Shown: one piece after another, positions 37,780-48,634 of the stretch
Layout: the number at the start of each line of letters is the position of its first letter
Numbering within the stretch: position 1 is the stretch's first letter
Assembly (NCBI GenBank): GCA_024699855.1
Contig: JAMPIQ010000002.1
Coordinates: forward strand, 7,626,001 to 7,690,000
Origin: Aphelenchoides besseyi
Lineage: Eukaryota; Nematoda; Chromadorea; Rhabditida; Aphelenchoididae
DNA length: 64,000 bases
Reading direction: 5' to 3'
Notes under the pieces: model-generated
Told to the model about the DNA's origin: nothing
Database searches by the model: none
What the model saw: the letters and a program-made list of their open reading frames with translations, nothing else
Made by a program: the position numbers and the translations under genes

Positions 37780-39260
37780 GGCTTCCCTTCAATTCAACAA
37801 AAACCATCGATGTCGTCTATTCAAATAATAAACAACTTTCAAAACATATTCTTTTATCTCAAAATCAATCATCTACTGTTTCGGTACCAAACGCAACAGA
37901 CACACTTCAAACAACTATAAAACCTATCCATCAACAATTTCGCTTGCTCTCAACTTAGCATTACATCTCTTCCCATTTTCATTCAAAACCAATAACAACG
38001 TCTTTCAACTATGAGCTAATTTCCTAACGATCAAACCCATAACCATTTCATCGGCTCGCATTAAAATCTTCTTTCTACAGCATTGAATGTCAAAACCGAT
38101 AGCACAAAGCTAACGGTTATTGACAGCATCAAAACAGCGACTTTGGACTCTTTCAATTCCGATAAAATTTCGTTTTAACCAATCAAAAACAACGTTCTTC
38201 AACTAATCACTAATTTCCAACCCATTTGCCAATGAACGTCAACCAAAACTCATTAACCCAACCAACACCAATCTCTTTTCGTTCCATTCTCTACGGAACA
38301 TTCTAATAGACACGTTCATCTAAACGCAACGTATCAACTAACCAATCTCGTTCTTTCATCATCTTTGTTGCTTCTTGCATCTAAACTGACGGCTACAGGA
38401 ATTCAAAACTATTGACTTCATAATCATTTTCATTATTCATTGCAATCCTTTCATCAAAGCAACATCAATTTCCACCTAACCAAATTTCCAAGGCCTTAGC
38501 TCGAACCTTCCAAATTCACAGTCCAGCATTTACTTTTTCTAAACGATTGAGACCGCTTACATCGCTCAACTTTTCAATTGACCGCACTCAACAACGATTC
38601 TGAACAAAAAGCTTTAGTCTTTGTCGTTGTCAACTTCCAACACCACCTGATTAACGACTATGACAACCGTATCTTGACAATCTTGCAAATCTGATTGCCA
38701 TTTGGAAGTCAAAGTCCAGTCTCAGCTTACACAACTTTTAACCATCCAATCACATTATAACGTTAATCACAACCGCTTTTTCTCTACAAAACTGCTCATC
38801 GGATTCGAAGCAATCCGTTTCTTATAACTTTTGTCAACGTTTTCGAACAACCTGTCCGGCAACTTATTAAGCGACCATCAACAGCCGTTTGTCAAACTTT
38901 TCAAAACTCCTCATTTCATCGTTTTCATCTTCTACTAAACATTTGTGTCGTTTTGTTTTCGTCTAAACTTATCAACAACTAAACTCGTCGCTAAACATCT
39001 CTTAATATCTTGGTATCCCATCAACCAAAACAACGACCATTACAAACATCTCCTTGGTCTCGTTGTTTCAATTTCCCAACGATTTCGATCATTTTCAAAT
39101 CACTCGAAACCATTAACGTTTGTTGTCAGCAACCGCTTATAATAAACCAATTCCTTTTTCATCATTTCGCAAAGAATGAAAACGGCGACTTTCATTTTTT
39201 GATTTCTGTGAACATTTTGCACACAATCGACAACCGAACACCGAATTAGCATAAGTGAAG
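37780..39260 (+). other. G-depleted non-coding stretch of about 1.5 kb
   Basis: The plus strand is strikingly poor in G: many 60-base lines have 3-5 G but 12-18 C, unlike the rest of the window. Motifs such as TTCAACTA...CTAATTTCC (37999 and 38195) and CATCTAAAC/CGTCTAAAC...CAACTAA (38308 and 38950) recur loosely. No long frame, tRNA or rRNA was recognised. It could be a decayed satellite or a strand-biased non-coding transcript. Confidence 0.6.
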
Positions 39261-39619
39261 AAGAAGAGTGCTCATTCGAAAATAAATGTGCACAAAATCG
39301 GTCGGTCTTAGGATACAGACAGACGCTACTCAATTATTTAAGTGTGGAGTGGATGGAGGGATTCACTGCGTTTATGGAAAAAATGAACGTTGTCTTTTCA
39401 GTTCTACAGTCATGATTGTATGGTTCATTTCTACAGATCCGACTTTAAATGCAATAGATTACAAATGATAAGTTGATTAAACAAGTCGATTTAAAGCAGG
39501 ACCAACGGGCAGCATTGGCATTGCGAAGTGATGGTTCGCGATTTCTCGTTTCGGTTGACATTTGTCGCTGAGTATCCTGAAAATACAAAAACTTCATTGA
39601 TCGAAAGAATCTCTTGATC

Positions 39620-40268
39620 TCACCAATCTACACTGAACAGTTTCAAACCATCGGTTTTAGCTCGTTGAATTCGTTGTGGCGGAAGTTCAATGGGATTCTG
39701 TTCTTGACGAAACTTGACGTGTCGACAGATCGACGGATCGTGATTTTCGGCCTCACCTGGACAGGCGCACGATGCAGTCCGAGAACCACGATTATCAAAG
39801 TCGCCGGTTTCTTCGAATCGTCGAATAACTTTGCTTACGCTAAAAGCGATTAGAAACCAAAAACAGCTACCAAACATACCAGGAATGTGTGACACCGATG
39901 GCTCGTGCGATTGTAATCTTTCTCGCACCTTTTGCGTACAATTCGATAATCTTTCGTCGATCACACGCCAAAAGCGGACGTCCACTGATGTACGGTCGAC
40001 CAAAACGATTTCGAGCAGATTCGCCAACTGAAAGCAAAAATACACGAACCGTTTCGCTGCAAGAACTCACTTGTGTCCAAAGGTAACTGATAAGAAGAAG
40101 CCGAGACCGTTGGTCCACAATTCACAAGCTCAGAAGCAACAAGTGAATTTTTCTGATTCAATGCACCGTAGAATTGGCACCATTCCTACAACGCTCATGA
40201 CTAATCGAACAAATTAAAGAACATACGTTCAGATTCAATATCGAACTGCCCAGAGCATTCACGTTCAT
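39620..40268 (-). CDS. Small PAX-like protein with only the N-terminal (PAI) paired subdomain
   Basis: Exons, read leftward: 40268-40227, 40185-40071, 40027-39880, 39839-39620; 174 aa, phases consistent. A Ser/Asn-rich N-terminus (MNVNALGSSILNLN) precedes a PAI subdomain at residues about 57-120: FGRPYISGRPLLACDRRK, then RKITIARAIGVTHSC across the intron, then VSKVIRRFEETG. The two helix-turn-helix elements match the PAX pattern GVFVNGRPL...ISRQLRVSHGCVSKIL. No RED subdomain or homeodomain follows; instead there is a short Cys/Pro segment and about 45 novel residues. PAI-only proteins (npax) are a nematode class. An alternative 3' end is possible: CCAG|GTGAGG at about 39780 could splice to a TTTTCAG at about 39580. 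Likely a DNA-binding transcription factor. Confidence 0.72.
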
Positions 40269-40673
40269 CTCTTGTTACCGTAATCCCCCTACAGACAATT
40301 GAAACAATTTGAAGAGCGAAAAGAATCGTCCTTTTATTTCGACTCGTTCAACAGGTGATTCGATTTTTTCGAACTTCACCGAACTGATGTGAATTCGCTT
40401 CGTCCGCCTCCTCGTTCGATTCACAATCACGAATGACAAGAAGCCGCCGCCTTTTTCGTTAACACGCGTCACGAATACGATCAGTTTGTATAAAAACCAC
40501 CTATAAGGATTGATTGCCATCAATTAGCGGAGTCATCAGCTCGTTTCTTCGTTTCAACGCGCCGCACTTCAGATTCCCGAAGCTGATAGGCGTCTTCGTT
40601 TTGCATTCGAACAGAAGCGAAAACTCTTGATACAATCGATTATGGTTGGTCGATCGAACTTCATTTGCAGAGT

Positions 40674-40992
40674 TCAATAAGCGAATTCAACATGTACAGT
40701 CGTCACCATTTCAATGTTTCTGTTCCAGTAATCAAAGGCCCTCGGGCGACACAAATGATCTCGATAGTCGATCATTTCTCTTGTGAAGTTCGTTGACAAG
40801 TGAAGTGCGCCAACGTCGTCGGTTCTGATGGATGGACGTGAAACGACAGCCGTTTTTTGCAGTCTCTGATTTATTTTGCCGCAACATTTCGGCTCCTCAC
40901 GTCGTACCATCGAGTCCGTCAACAGACCATTCATCACACCAACGAATTAGCCGTTCTGCTAATTCACGACGTAATTCACGTTTTTGGCTCAT
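40674..40992 (-). other. Possible small minus-strand gene, unrecognised
   Basis: An ATG near 40992 opens MSQKRELRRELAERLIRWCD, which runs about 30 codons to a GT donor at about 40903. An overlapping frame with its own ATG near 40912 runs 79 codons to 40674 (ends VTTVHVEFAY). Codon content looks coding-like, but I could not join the pieces in frame and I recognise no domain. Confidence 0.2.
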
Positions 40993-41795
40993 AAAAGTAA
41001 TGGGCACGGAATACTGTGGGCTCACGGTCACCGTTCGTGGAGCTGTTGGAAAACAGAATTTTGAGTTTTTTGTCAAAATCGTGCCGCTAATTTCTCGATT
41101 CCGATCAGAGCGAGAATCCCGGAGGTTGTTCTTTTGAGTGTGCCGCCAATTCGTTCAACAGAAGTTGCGAATTCCGATGGATTTCTGCGTGTCATTAACG
41201 AGCCAACGCGTGATGAACATTTTCGTCGTTTGCACAATTGATGCCAAGCAAAATGATTTAGAAATCAAAAGTCCAACTGACCATTAACTGTCATCAATTT
41301 GAAATTTAAATTCGCTACCGAGTTTAAAATTACACAACATGAAGTGCAGAGTAGCAAGTTCATTTATCATAACCGAAGGCAATTTCGTTGATTGAGTTTT
41401 TTAGTGTTCAGATCCCAAAGTGTATGGTTCGATTTGAATCACTGAGGCGATTAGATCGAAAGAGAAAGTGGACAGACGAAAGGATTAGAGGACTTACGAT
41501 ATTCGCAAACAATCGACAGTCGCAATGGGAATGCAAATCGTCGAGTTTTGCGTCATTGTAATCGCAAGAACACGCAGGTCAGAACAATTTCTTGGGATTT
41601 CTCTAAGTCGGTGTTAGATCGTTCGGTCAACAGATAGAGTGTTACGGCATTCGAATCCACTTCCTCATTCGTTTTCATTTCGCAATTGAAGAAAAGTTAC
41701 AATCGATTTCTGTTGGATGTTCGAGTGCTAAACAGCAATTTTGTTCCTGTAATTGATCTTGAGGTTAACATGAACTACGGTTCAAACCGTCGCTA

Positions 41796-42364
41796 ATGTT
41801 GAATTCACTGGTTGGTTTTGTTGTCATTAAAACTCCAAAAAAGGTTTTAGCGGAGACCTTTAACTGTTGGCTACGTTTTTTGGTTTGTGTTGATCTCGTT
41901 TCTGCTTATTGCTAGTGATGCCTGTATTCCCACAGTTGGTAATAATCCACCAACTACCACACCAGCCACTCCAAGTGGTTGCTGTCCTGCATTAACTCAA
42001 ACAAATACTAGCAGCACGGCATTTGCGGACGGCACAATGACGTTCACTTACGATAACAACAACTGTCGAACGACCGTAACGGCGACTTGTACATCGTGAG
42101 TCTTCTTTTTCAGTATATGACAACAACAGTGTTTTGTATTTAGAACTCAAAGTAATGCGTTGAATGCAGCAATTGTTGTTAATGGAAATAACTTTTTGGT
42201 GTTTGGTCCAAATAGCGTTAGTTTCCCCGGAACGTAAGTTTGAATCCTGTAATTTTCGTCATTTCCTGACTTCTAGATGCAATGGGAACAACCAGTGGCT
42301 AATGGGAAGTCCGCCTTTGACTGTCCAGACTATCGAATGCCGTTTGAGTACACAAGCAGGATAA
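41796..42364 (+). CDS. Secreted C6-domain (nematode) protein
   Basis: Exons 41796-41810, 41851-42095, 42144-42233, 42277-42364; 145 aa with consistent phases. A hydrophobic N-terminus (GYVFWFVLISFLLIASDA) is a signal peptide. A Pro/Thr-rich spacer (NNPPTTTPATPSG) leads into one C6-type domain: CCPALT, TMTFTYDNNNC, TVTATC, VNGNNFLVFG, GTCNGNNQW and IECRLST. Six to seven cysteines fit the C6 family (PF01681), secreted nematode proteins of unknown role. The 5-codon first exon is inferred because the second exon has no ATG in front of the signal peptide. A possible AATAAA lies at 42406-42411. Confidence 0.72.
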
Positions 42365-42886
42365 TCGTTTTCTCTCACTTTTCGAACATTCCAATTTTGT
42401 CGTCAAATAAATTGCTTTCTGTGAATTCGAACAACTTTCTCAATTTCAATGCAAATCACGCGATTTCATTGACTTGCTCGGCTTTTTTAATGAACGTTGA
42501 GCCAAAAAATCGAAGATCTCAAAACGAAAAACACTTTGTGTCCGCGGCGCTGCGACCAAACGGACCACCACCCCGAAAGATTGGGTGGTGGTGCGTCGTG
42601 TTTGGTGCTTTTCGACCACACCGCCGATGCTTTCGGGAGCAGTTCGACGGTTTTTTTTATCGAGACGCATGTGTGTCACGTTTTTTCGAACAAATTCTTG
42701 GGCTTTAAGAACGTTGTTCACGTCATACGCCCCAGAAAGCATCATGAATTTCGGGACTCGATTAAACTCCAGTTAACCGATCCACACGTTTATTTCAGCA
42801 TCCGAGCCACATCACGCGCCGTTTTGTCTCGTGAATCAGCTTATGCCCGAGGTGAAATAGGAAAGTGGACGTGTTGTGGTCGAATC
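42365..42886. other. Intergenic region C6 gene / ataxin-7-like gene
   Basis: About 520 bp with overlapping open frames on both strands (up to 190 codons when counted through the start of the next gene) but no domain or splice partner. Read as 3' UTR plus promoter. Confidence 0.35.
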
Positions 42887-44818
42887 ATGGCCGACGAGGA
42901 TATGGAGCGATCGTCTTCGTCGCTCTCCACCTTATCGATTCCTTCCGTTTTACCGGGCGTCAATTGGGATTCTTTCTTTAATCAGTTCGACGCGAACATT
43001 GTTCTGGACTGTGAGAATGGAACGAGTCATGGAAACGAATTTGCTTCGAAGATGCCCTATCAAAGTAAGTGATTTGTCGATTTATTTGCCAGTATCTATA
43101 ACCAATCAACCTGTTGATTTGTTTTAGAAGCCACGTGTTTTGGCGTTTCGCCGCTCGACAATGCGCGATATTTGAAATTGGTTAAATGCAACGTACGTTC
43201 TGTGTCGGCTTTTGTATTCTAATGATCGTATTTAGCTGTGTGGTCGTGTATTCAAGCATGTTGGTTATGCTCATCATATGAGAAGACGTCATCATGGCCA
43301 CGCACCCGAACTGAATGGTTTTGGTTCGGGAGATGAGGTTCCAGATTTCTTGCTCTCGCCTCCACATTATGCGACTTCTGGTCGAACATCACCAATCAAA
43401 CAGTCAACAAACACCAATTCCATGTCGTACATTGCCGAACAACGTGATGGTTTGCTTTTAGTTTTGAAGAGAACCAAAACGCCAACTGTCAACGACCAAC
43501 ATGTGAGTTTTCGACATGTTTTTTACATTGTTTTTTGGGTTTAAGGTACTTTCTGAAAGTTCAGTAAACAGTAAAGACGCATCAATGGAAAATGTTGAAA
43601 CAAGAACTTCAACAAAACCACAGCAAAATGGCCGCAGAAGTTTACAAACAAAACGTCAAACTGCACGGATTCGTCAACCATCAACAAGTGCAATAACCCG
43701 ACCTGTGGATTCTGATTGTGTTGCTCTTCGAACTCGTAAACGACATCCGGAAACCGAATACGTTGAGTTGCCGGCAGTTACAAGAACACACAAAACCTCG
43801 CCATTGACAAATAAAACGACTGTCAATCCTACATTAAAAGACTCACATCATACTGGTCTTGAAGCACGACATCAAACTTTCGACTCATTGCCTGCAAATG
43901 GTAGAAGCAAAGTGCTGAAGCGGCCAAGCATTTTTGTTGTTAATGAACATCCAGTTGATCGTTCGTCGACACTCGATGGTCACTCGGAACAAAACAGTTC
44001 AGCCGTTGAATTCATTTCAACTCCTTCGCCAATGTTACAATCAAATTCAGCTTCATTGGACGGTTTAACATCTTCTCAATCATCTACAACGCAGAGCTCT
44101 TTACCATCAAAATTTTCCGATTTGTTGCAACCGGACAAAACACACTTTGCAGTAAAAAATTCAGTTGACGAATCGGCTCGCAGATCGATCGAGTCAAATC
44201 AAGCGGACAATGAAGAGGAAGAAATGGGTGACGCAGAGAGTGAACGATCGACTTCGCCCGAAATGCCACAACTTGAACGTCAAGACATCTACGATCCAAT
44301 CGACGATTCTTCGGATGGAATTGAAATGAACAATACCGGTAGTTTCAACAACACAACCAACCTTCAATTTGCGTTTCCATCAACATCAACGGTTGTTTAC
44401 TGCATTCCACAACAACAAATGACGGCACTTCGATTTCCGTACACTTATGCCGCTCCATCAATGCCACAACAATCGACTGCATCTCGCAGTCGAGGGTGTT
44501 TGTTATCGACAGGCAACGAAATAGAATCTTCAAAAATGTGCGTAACCAACTCAAAAGCAAGTCCATCTAGCTCATCGCTAACCGAGGAGTGGTCTACTAA
44601 CAATTCATCTCTACGTAATGATGAGTATTTGAGTGAGTTTGCTTGATATTGCCATTTGATCGATTGGACGTTTAGATTTTTCTGGACCACCTTTTAAAGT
44701 GTCTCGAATTGGTCGTTTGAATCGTTTACGTAATTGGATTAGTAAGTGCAATTCTGATTTAAGTCATCTGTACATTCCAGCTGTGAATGTACCCGTTGAT
44801 GTGTCAGAAAAAAGCTGA
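42887..44818 (+). CDS. Ataxin-7-like C2H2 zinc-finger protein (candidate SAGA DUB-module subunit)
   Basis: Exons 42887-43064, 43128-43192, 43236-43502, 43546-44632, 44676-44741, 44781-44818; 566 aa. The N-terminus is Ser-rich and acidic (ERSSSSLSTLSIPSVLPG, NWDSFFNQF). At residues about 60-105 lies ATCFGVSPLDNARYLKLVKC then NLCGRVFKHVGYAHHMRRRHH: a C2H2 finger preceded by a conserved-looking lead-in, as in the ataxin-7/Sgf73 finger (FGVCPAQDEF...C..C....H...RH). The other 450 residues are Ser/Thr/Gln-rich and disordered, with an acidic patch (NEEEEMGDAESERS) and a short basic C-terminus (SRIGRLNRLRNW). No SCA7 domain is visible, so the family call is tentative; a generic C2H2 nuclear protein is the alternative. 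Confidence 0.55.
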
Positions 44819-45135
44819 TTGAAAACAATCAACGTACGAATCATTAGAACAAAAGCAACTTGGAATTTATCTTGTCATTTATGTTCGTAATTCGGTGTAT
44901 CGATCGCTTCGTATTAACCTGTTTCTGGTAATTGTGTAATCTCCGTCTATTCGCAAACTGCCCATCTGAGATGTCATTCCGCACATATTTGGGTCTAAGA
45001 ATCTGGTCGTTGTTTTTAAAGCCACTAAGAACTGTGATCTTACGAGCATTATTCTCTGCTGTTAATAAACTGTTCATTTCGATTTCTATTGGTATTTTGA
45101 ACTCTGAGCATTCGCTATACTTGTTGGTTTTAGTG

Positions 45136-45474
45136 TTAAGAGTCTATCCTATTTCCTCGCTCTTTCCCCAGCTCATCAGCTAAGTCAATTGAAATTCTAA
45201 ACGAATTTTGTAAATTCTTCTTCCCAATGCAACTTTTCTCTGGTCCACTTATTTTAGTAGAAAATTGAGATTCCTTTACACACACGACACATTCAGCTGA
45301 GCAATGACTTGTGCTTTTAAAATCGCTCATTAAGATGGTTGAAATCCAGTCTTTGTCCTTCTTTCGTATGTACATCACAACTGACTGTTCGAGACTCATT
45401 CGCTCGTGTCGGTTTTCACATTTAACGCCATTGACATGGATTTCCGCTGTTCTGGGACGCGGACTTCTCATCAT
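45136..45474 (-). other. Unassigned ORF, 112 codons
   Basis: Starts at a double ATG and encodes a hydrophilic protein with six Cys, including HCSAECVVC and CENRHERM. The composition looks protein-like, but I recognise no family, and the overlapping frame 45422-45628 on the same strand (starts MDKEICERLRDRKH) looks equally plausible. The two cannot both be read as exons with the splice sites I see. Confidence 0.25.
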
Positions 45475-46499
45475 ATGGTTTGAAGTTGTGTCGACGACTT
45501 TCTATTTCTCCTTGTTCCGGGTTTTGAATCTTTGAGTTCAGAATGTTTATCTGATTTGATTGCCCGTTTTCTTTCAAGTTTGGCGTATGCTTTCTGTCTC
45601 TCAATCTCTCGCAAATTTCTTTATCCATCTGCCAACAATCGTTTGGCTTTTCCTCTTATCCCTGCTCATATATATATTCTTCAATGGCGTTGTGTAAATT
45701 AAACGGGACAAATTGAAGTAGAAATTTGTAGTTGTCGATTGAATGGAGCGTTAAAGTGCTCGAATATGCGGAAGATCGTTTCGGAACTGAATGTGAGAAT
45801 CCAATTTCCTTTACGGAACCAGAAAGCCAATTTGACTTCTCACGTACCAAATGAGCCAACTTTTTGGTCCCATAACCGCGTAGTAAGTGGACAAAAGGAA
45901 CAATGTTGCAGCAACATGATAAAACGAAAAAGAAGTGAATTTCTGTACTTAAGATTTCAATGACAGCAGCTGCCCGATTTAGTTGTAAGGCGGTTTAACC
46001 CAATTTGAAGAATCTGTTCATCGAGTCGGAAAGCAAAACGAAGACCGACAGCCCATTCCATGAACATTGAGCGCGATTGTTGGCCACAATGGGGGTCACA
46101 GGCAATTTTTCTTTTTATTCGATTTGTCGGCAAGGACGAATCTTTTTGTCTGATCGCTTGAACTTACGATTCTACCCACCGATCAAGTTTCAAAAGTTTT
46201 TCAATTTAACCTTCGTTGACTTCTATTCGTGATGAATAAATAGCGATCGTTCAAACGAAAGGCAGTTGCTAAGTACGTTTGGACTTTAGACTTAGACATA
46301 AGAACGGTTTTGTGTTAAATAGCGGATTACTTCATTCTTTGAACAACACAATAGATGTCAATAGAGCCAAAACACACGTCGACAGACAAACTACAGAGAT
46401 GAGGAACTTCGGCTGTTGACTCGCCGTTTTGTTAGTCGTGATGGCAATTGGGTTAAACGAAAAGATACAACATCTTGTACTTACATTTTTTGTCGATTT

Positions 46500-46612
46500 C
46501 TTTTTTTGACAGTTCACATCATGTCGTCGAGAAGCGCAACAAATTTGTCAACAGTCAAAATTTTGCCTTTGGCTTCATAATCCCACAGACCTTTTGTGAG
46601 AAATTGGGCTCC
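46500..46612 (-). pseudogene. Orphan terminal-exon-like fragment
   Basis: Reading leftward from an acceptor-like TTGACTAG at about 46613, the frame gives GAQFLTKGLWDYEAKGKILT then VDKFVALLDDMM and a stop. It looks like the C-terminus of a real enzyme or structural protein, but I found no upstream exons within 1 kb. Just left (46332-46430) a frame ends in a membrane segment (FLISVVCLSTCVLALLTSIV). Either a gene remnant or the last exon of a gene with long introns. Confidence 0.25.
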
Positions 46613-48634
46613 TAGTCAAATGGAATATTTTCGTGTTTTTGTTTAGGAAACTTCGTTGATTGCTTTGAACGGACGTCCGCATCTATTGGATTAGTCTCGA
46701 CTAATCCACCTTACGCACGATTGATGGCAATTGAACACGAGAGTTTACTTCCGTGCGTGATCGGATCCCATTCCTTCAATTGCTCTCGGCTACATTTACG
46801 AGTAGCTGCTTGCGTAACACCAACGAATTGTATTCAAATTTGTTTCTTATTCGATTTGAATTCGATGGAATCACTCAAGTTTCGAAGATGATCCTGTCGT
46901 TTAAGCTCTTTAACCTCTCCAACGCTGCGAGTGAAATCGCAATGTGCGAGCAGAATATTGGCGACAATCCGCAGTTTTCGTTGGACGATAAAAGTCATTG
47001 TTATGAAGAAGAGGCTTCGGAATCGGACAAAGAAGCGGAATGAGATTAAAAATATTAACCGGCCCAAAATTCGTACGTTTTCTTTCTCACGTTCAATTCT
47101 ACAACTCGAGCAAAGTGCGCGTTTTTCCATCGATTGCTTCTAAAGGTTAATGTTCAATGGAAACATCTTAATCTCGTAATTCGATTTCTGATGCATAAAA
47201 GCGGAGATTTGTGGGATATGCGTGGCTTAATTCTGCTCTCAAACTTCAATTCTCCGATCAGCTAACAAGCTTTTTGAATTTGCGTGTACTTTTTTCAATC
47301 AGATTTGTTGATGTCTACTCAGTGAGTCTGTCGTAATTTTGAGATTACTTCGCGACTTACTCCTTAATAATAGACCTATTATTTGGGTGTCGAATGCTTG
47401 GCGGATTACTCGTGATTGACTTTTGACATTTCGAAACTTGTGGACAAGCGAAAGGACAAGCAATTAGATGACCCGCGATAATTTGAGTGACTTCATCTCC
47501 TTATCCCTAACAGAAACCTAATTCTGATAATTCGAAATAACGTCTATTCGAGAAGAATGATTGTCATTGAATTTACAGACGAATTTAAATCTCCACCAAC
47601 TGTTGTTATGCCGATTTATCGACGAGCATCGAACGAAGCCTTTCAACTGCCACTTGATGTTCGTTTCAAGTCTATAACTCGCGCTCATGTTTTGAATTAT
47701 CCTGTTCTCGTTCTTAATGTCAACTTATCGTCCTCTTTTTTTGTAGCTGCGGTTGTTTGTTCATTAAAAAGATTACCGTTTGCTGTGTTAATGAACGGGA
47801 TCTTGGTTTGTAGCAAACGGTTTTTGTTTCTCGTGACTTTTAGCTAAACAAATTTCTGATGCGGATGTTAAATGTGAGAAAGATTATTCGGTGGTCTATT
47901 TCCTTTCGTTGCTCTAATTTCTGTTTAATCCCGAATGCTTTGACCAACAGTTATGTTCTGCAGAAAACGCACGAATTTCGTTGTTTTGCACAATCTGTCC
48001 GCGAATGAACTTCGACCTAATTGCTTGTCCAATTAATTACTTTTTCTGTTGTACTACTCTATTTTGGTCTTCAAAAACTATTTCCTTTCACAACGTTACT
48101 CATTCGTCGTCATAACTGTCAATCTTTAAAATGTCAGAACGTTCAGTTGCTAGTAAGTTGCAACCTGCCTTTACGTTTCGTTGGAGATTTCAAGGAGAGA
48201 CAGAGAATTAACATAAATTGAAGAAGCAGTGGTGGCACAGAATGTAGTTGGACGTCCAAGAATGTAAATTGGGTTGTCGCGATCGTCTTGTCGTTTGACT
48301 CCCAAATTTCTCGGTGGTTGAACAACAAAAAACACGTCCACAGTCGCCGCTTTCCGGGAAACTTTTTACCGTTTGACAGTCTCTTTGATTTCATTCATTG
48401 CACGTCTTCTGAATTCTACTTGTCGTCTAGTCACTACCAATTTTATACTTAGTTTACATTCTCCAACTATTCCATTAGAAGTACAGACACGTGAAAGCCG
48501 AAAAGATAGTCTAGAGTTTTCTTCTGCAAATCAATTGTTTCAGTGTCGGCTAAACGTAGATGGACATAAGGTCGATGATGTTAACGACAACTAAACAAGC
48601 ATACGGTTAAATTGGTTTTCGTGATTCGTGGCGA

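Larger units (their letters stand above)
44819..48634. other. 3.8-kb intergenic region with only weak coding hints
   Basis: No well-supported gene. Three weak signals lie inside: a minus-strand ORF at 45136-45474, a minus-strand ORF at 45422-45628, and a coding-like minus-strand fragment at 46500-46612. A small hairpin lies at 46688-46709: TGGATTAGTC and GACTAATCCA around a two-base loop. The rest looks like UTR and mGluR upstream sequence. Confidence 0.4.

Noticed and set aside
37762..37790. GC-rich hairpin CCCCCTTCGGGGG resembling a bacterial terminator
   Set aside because: The context is eukaryotic and there is no T-tract; at most a local structure near the retroelement flank.
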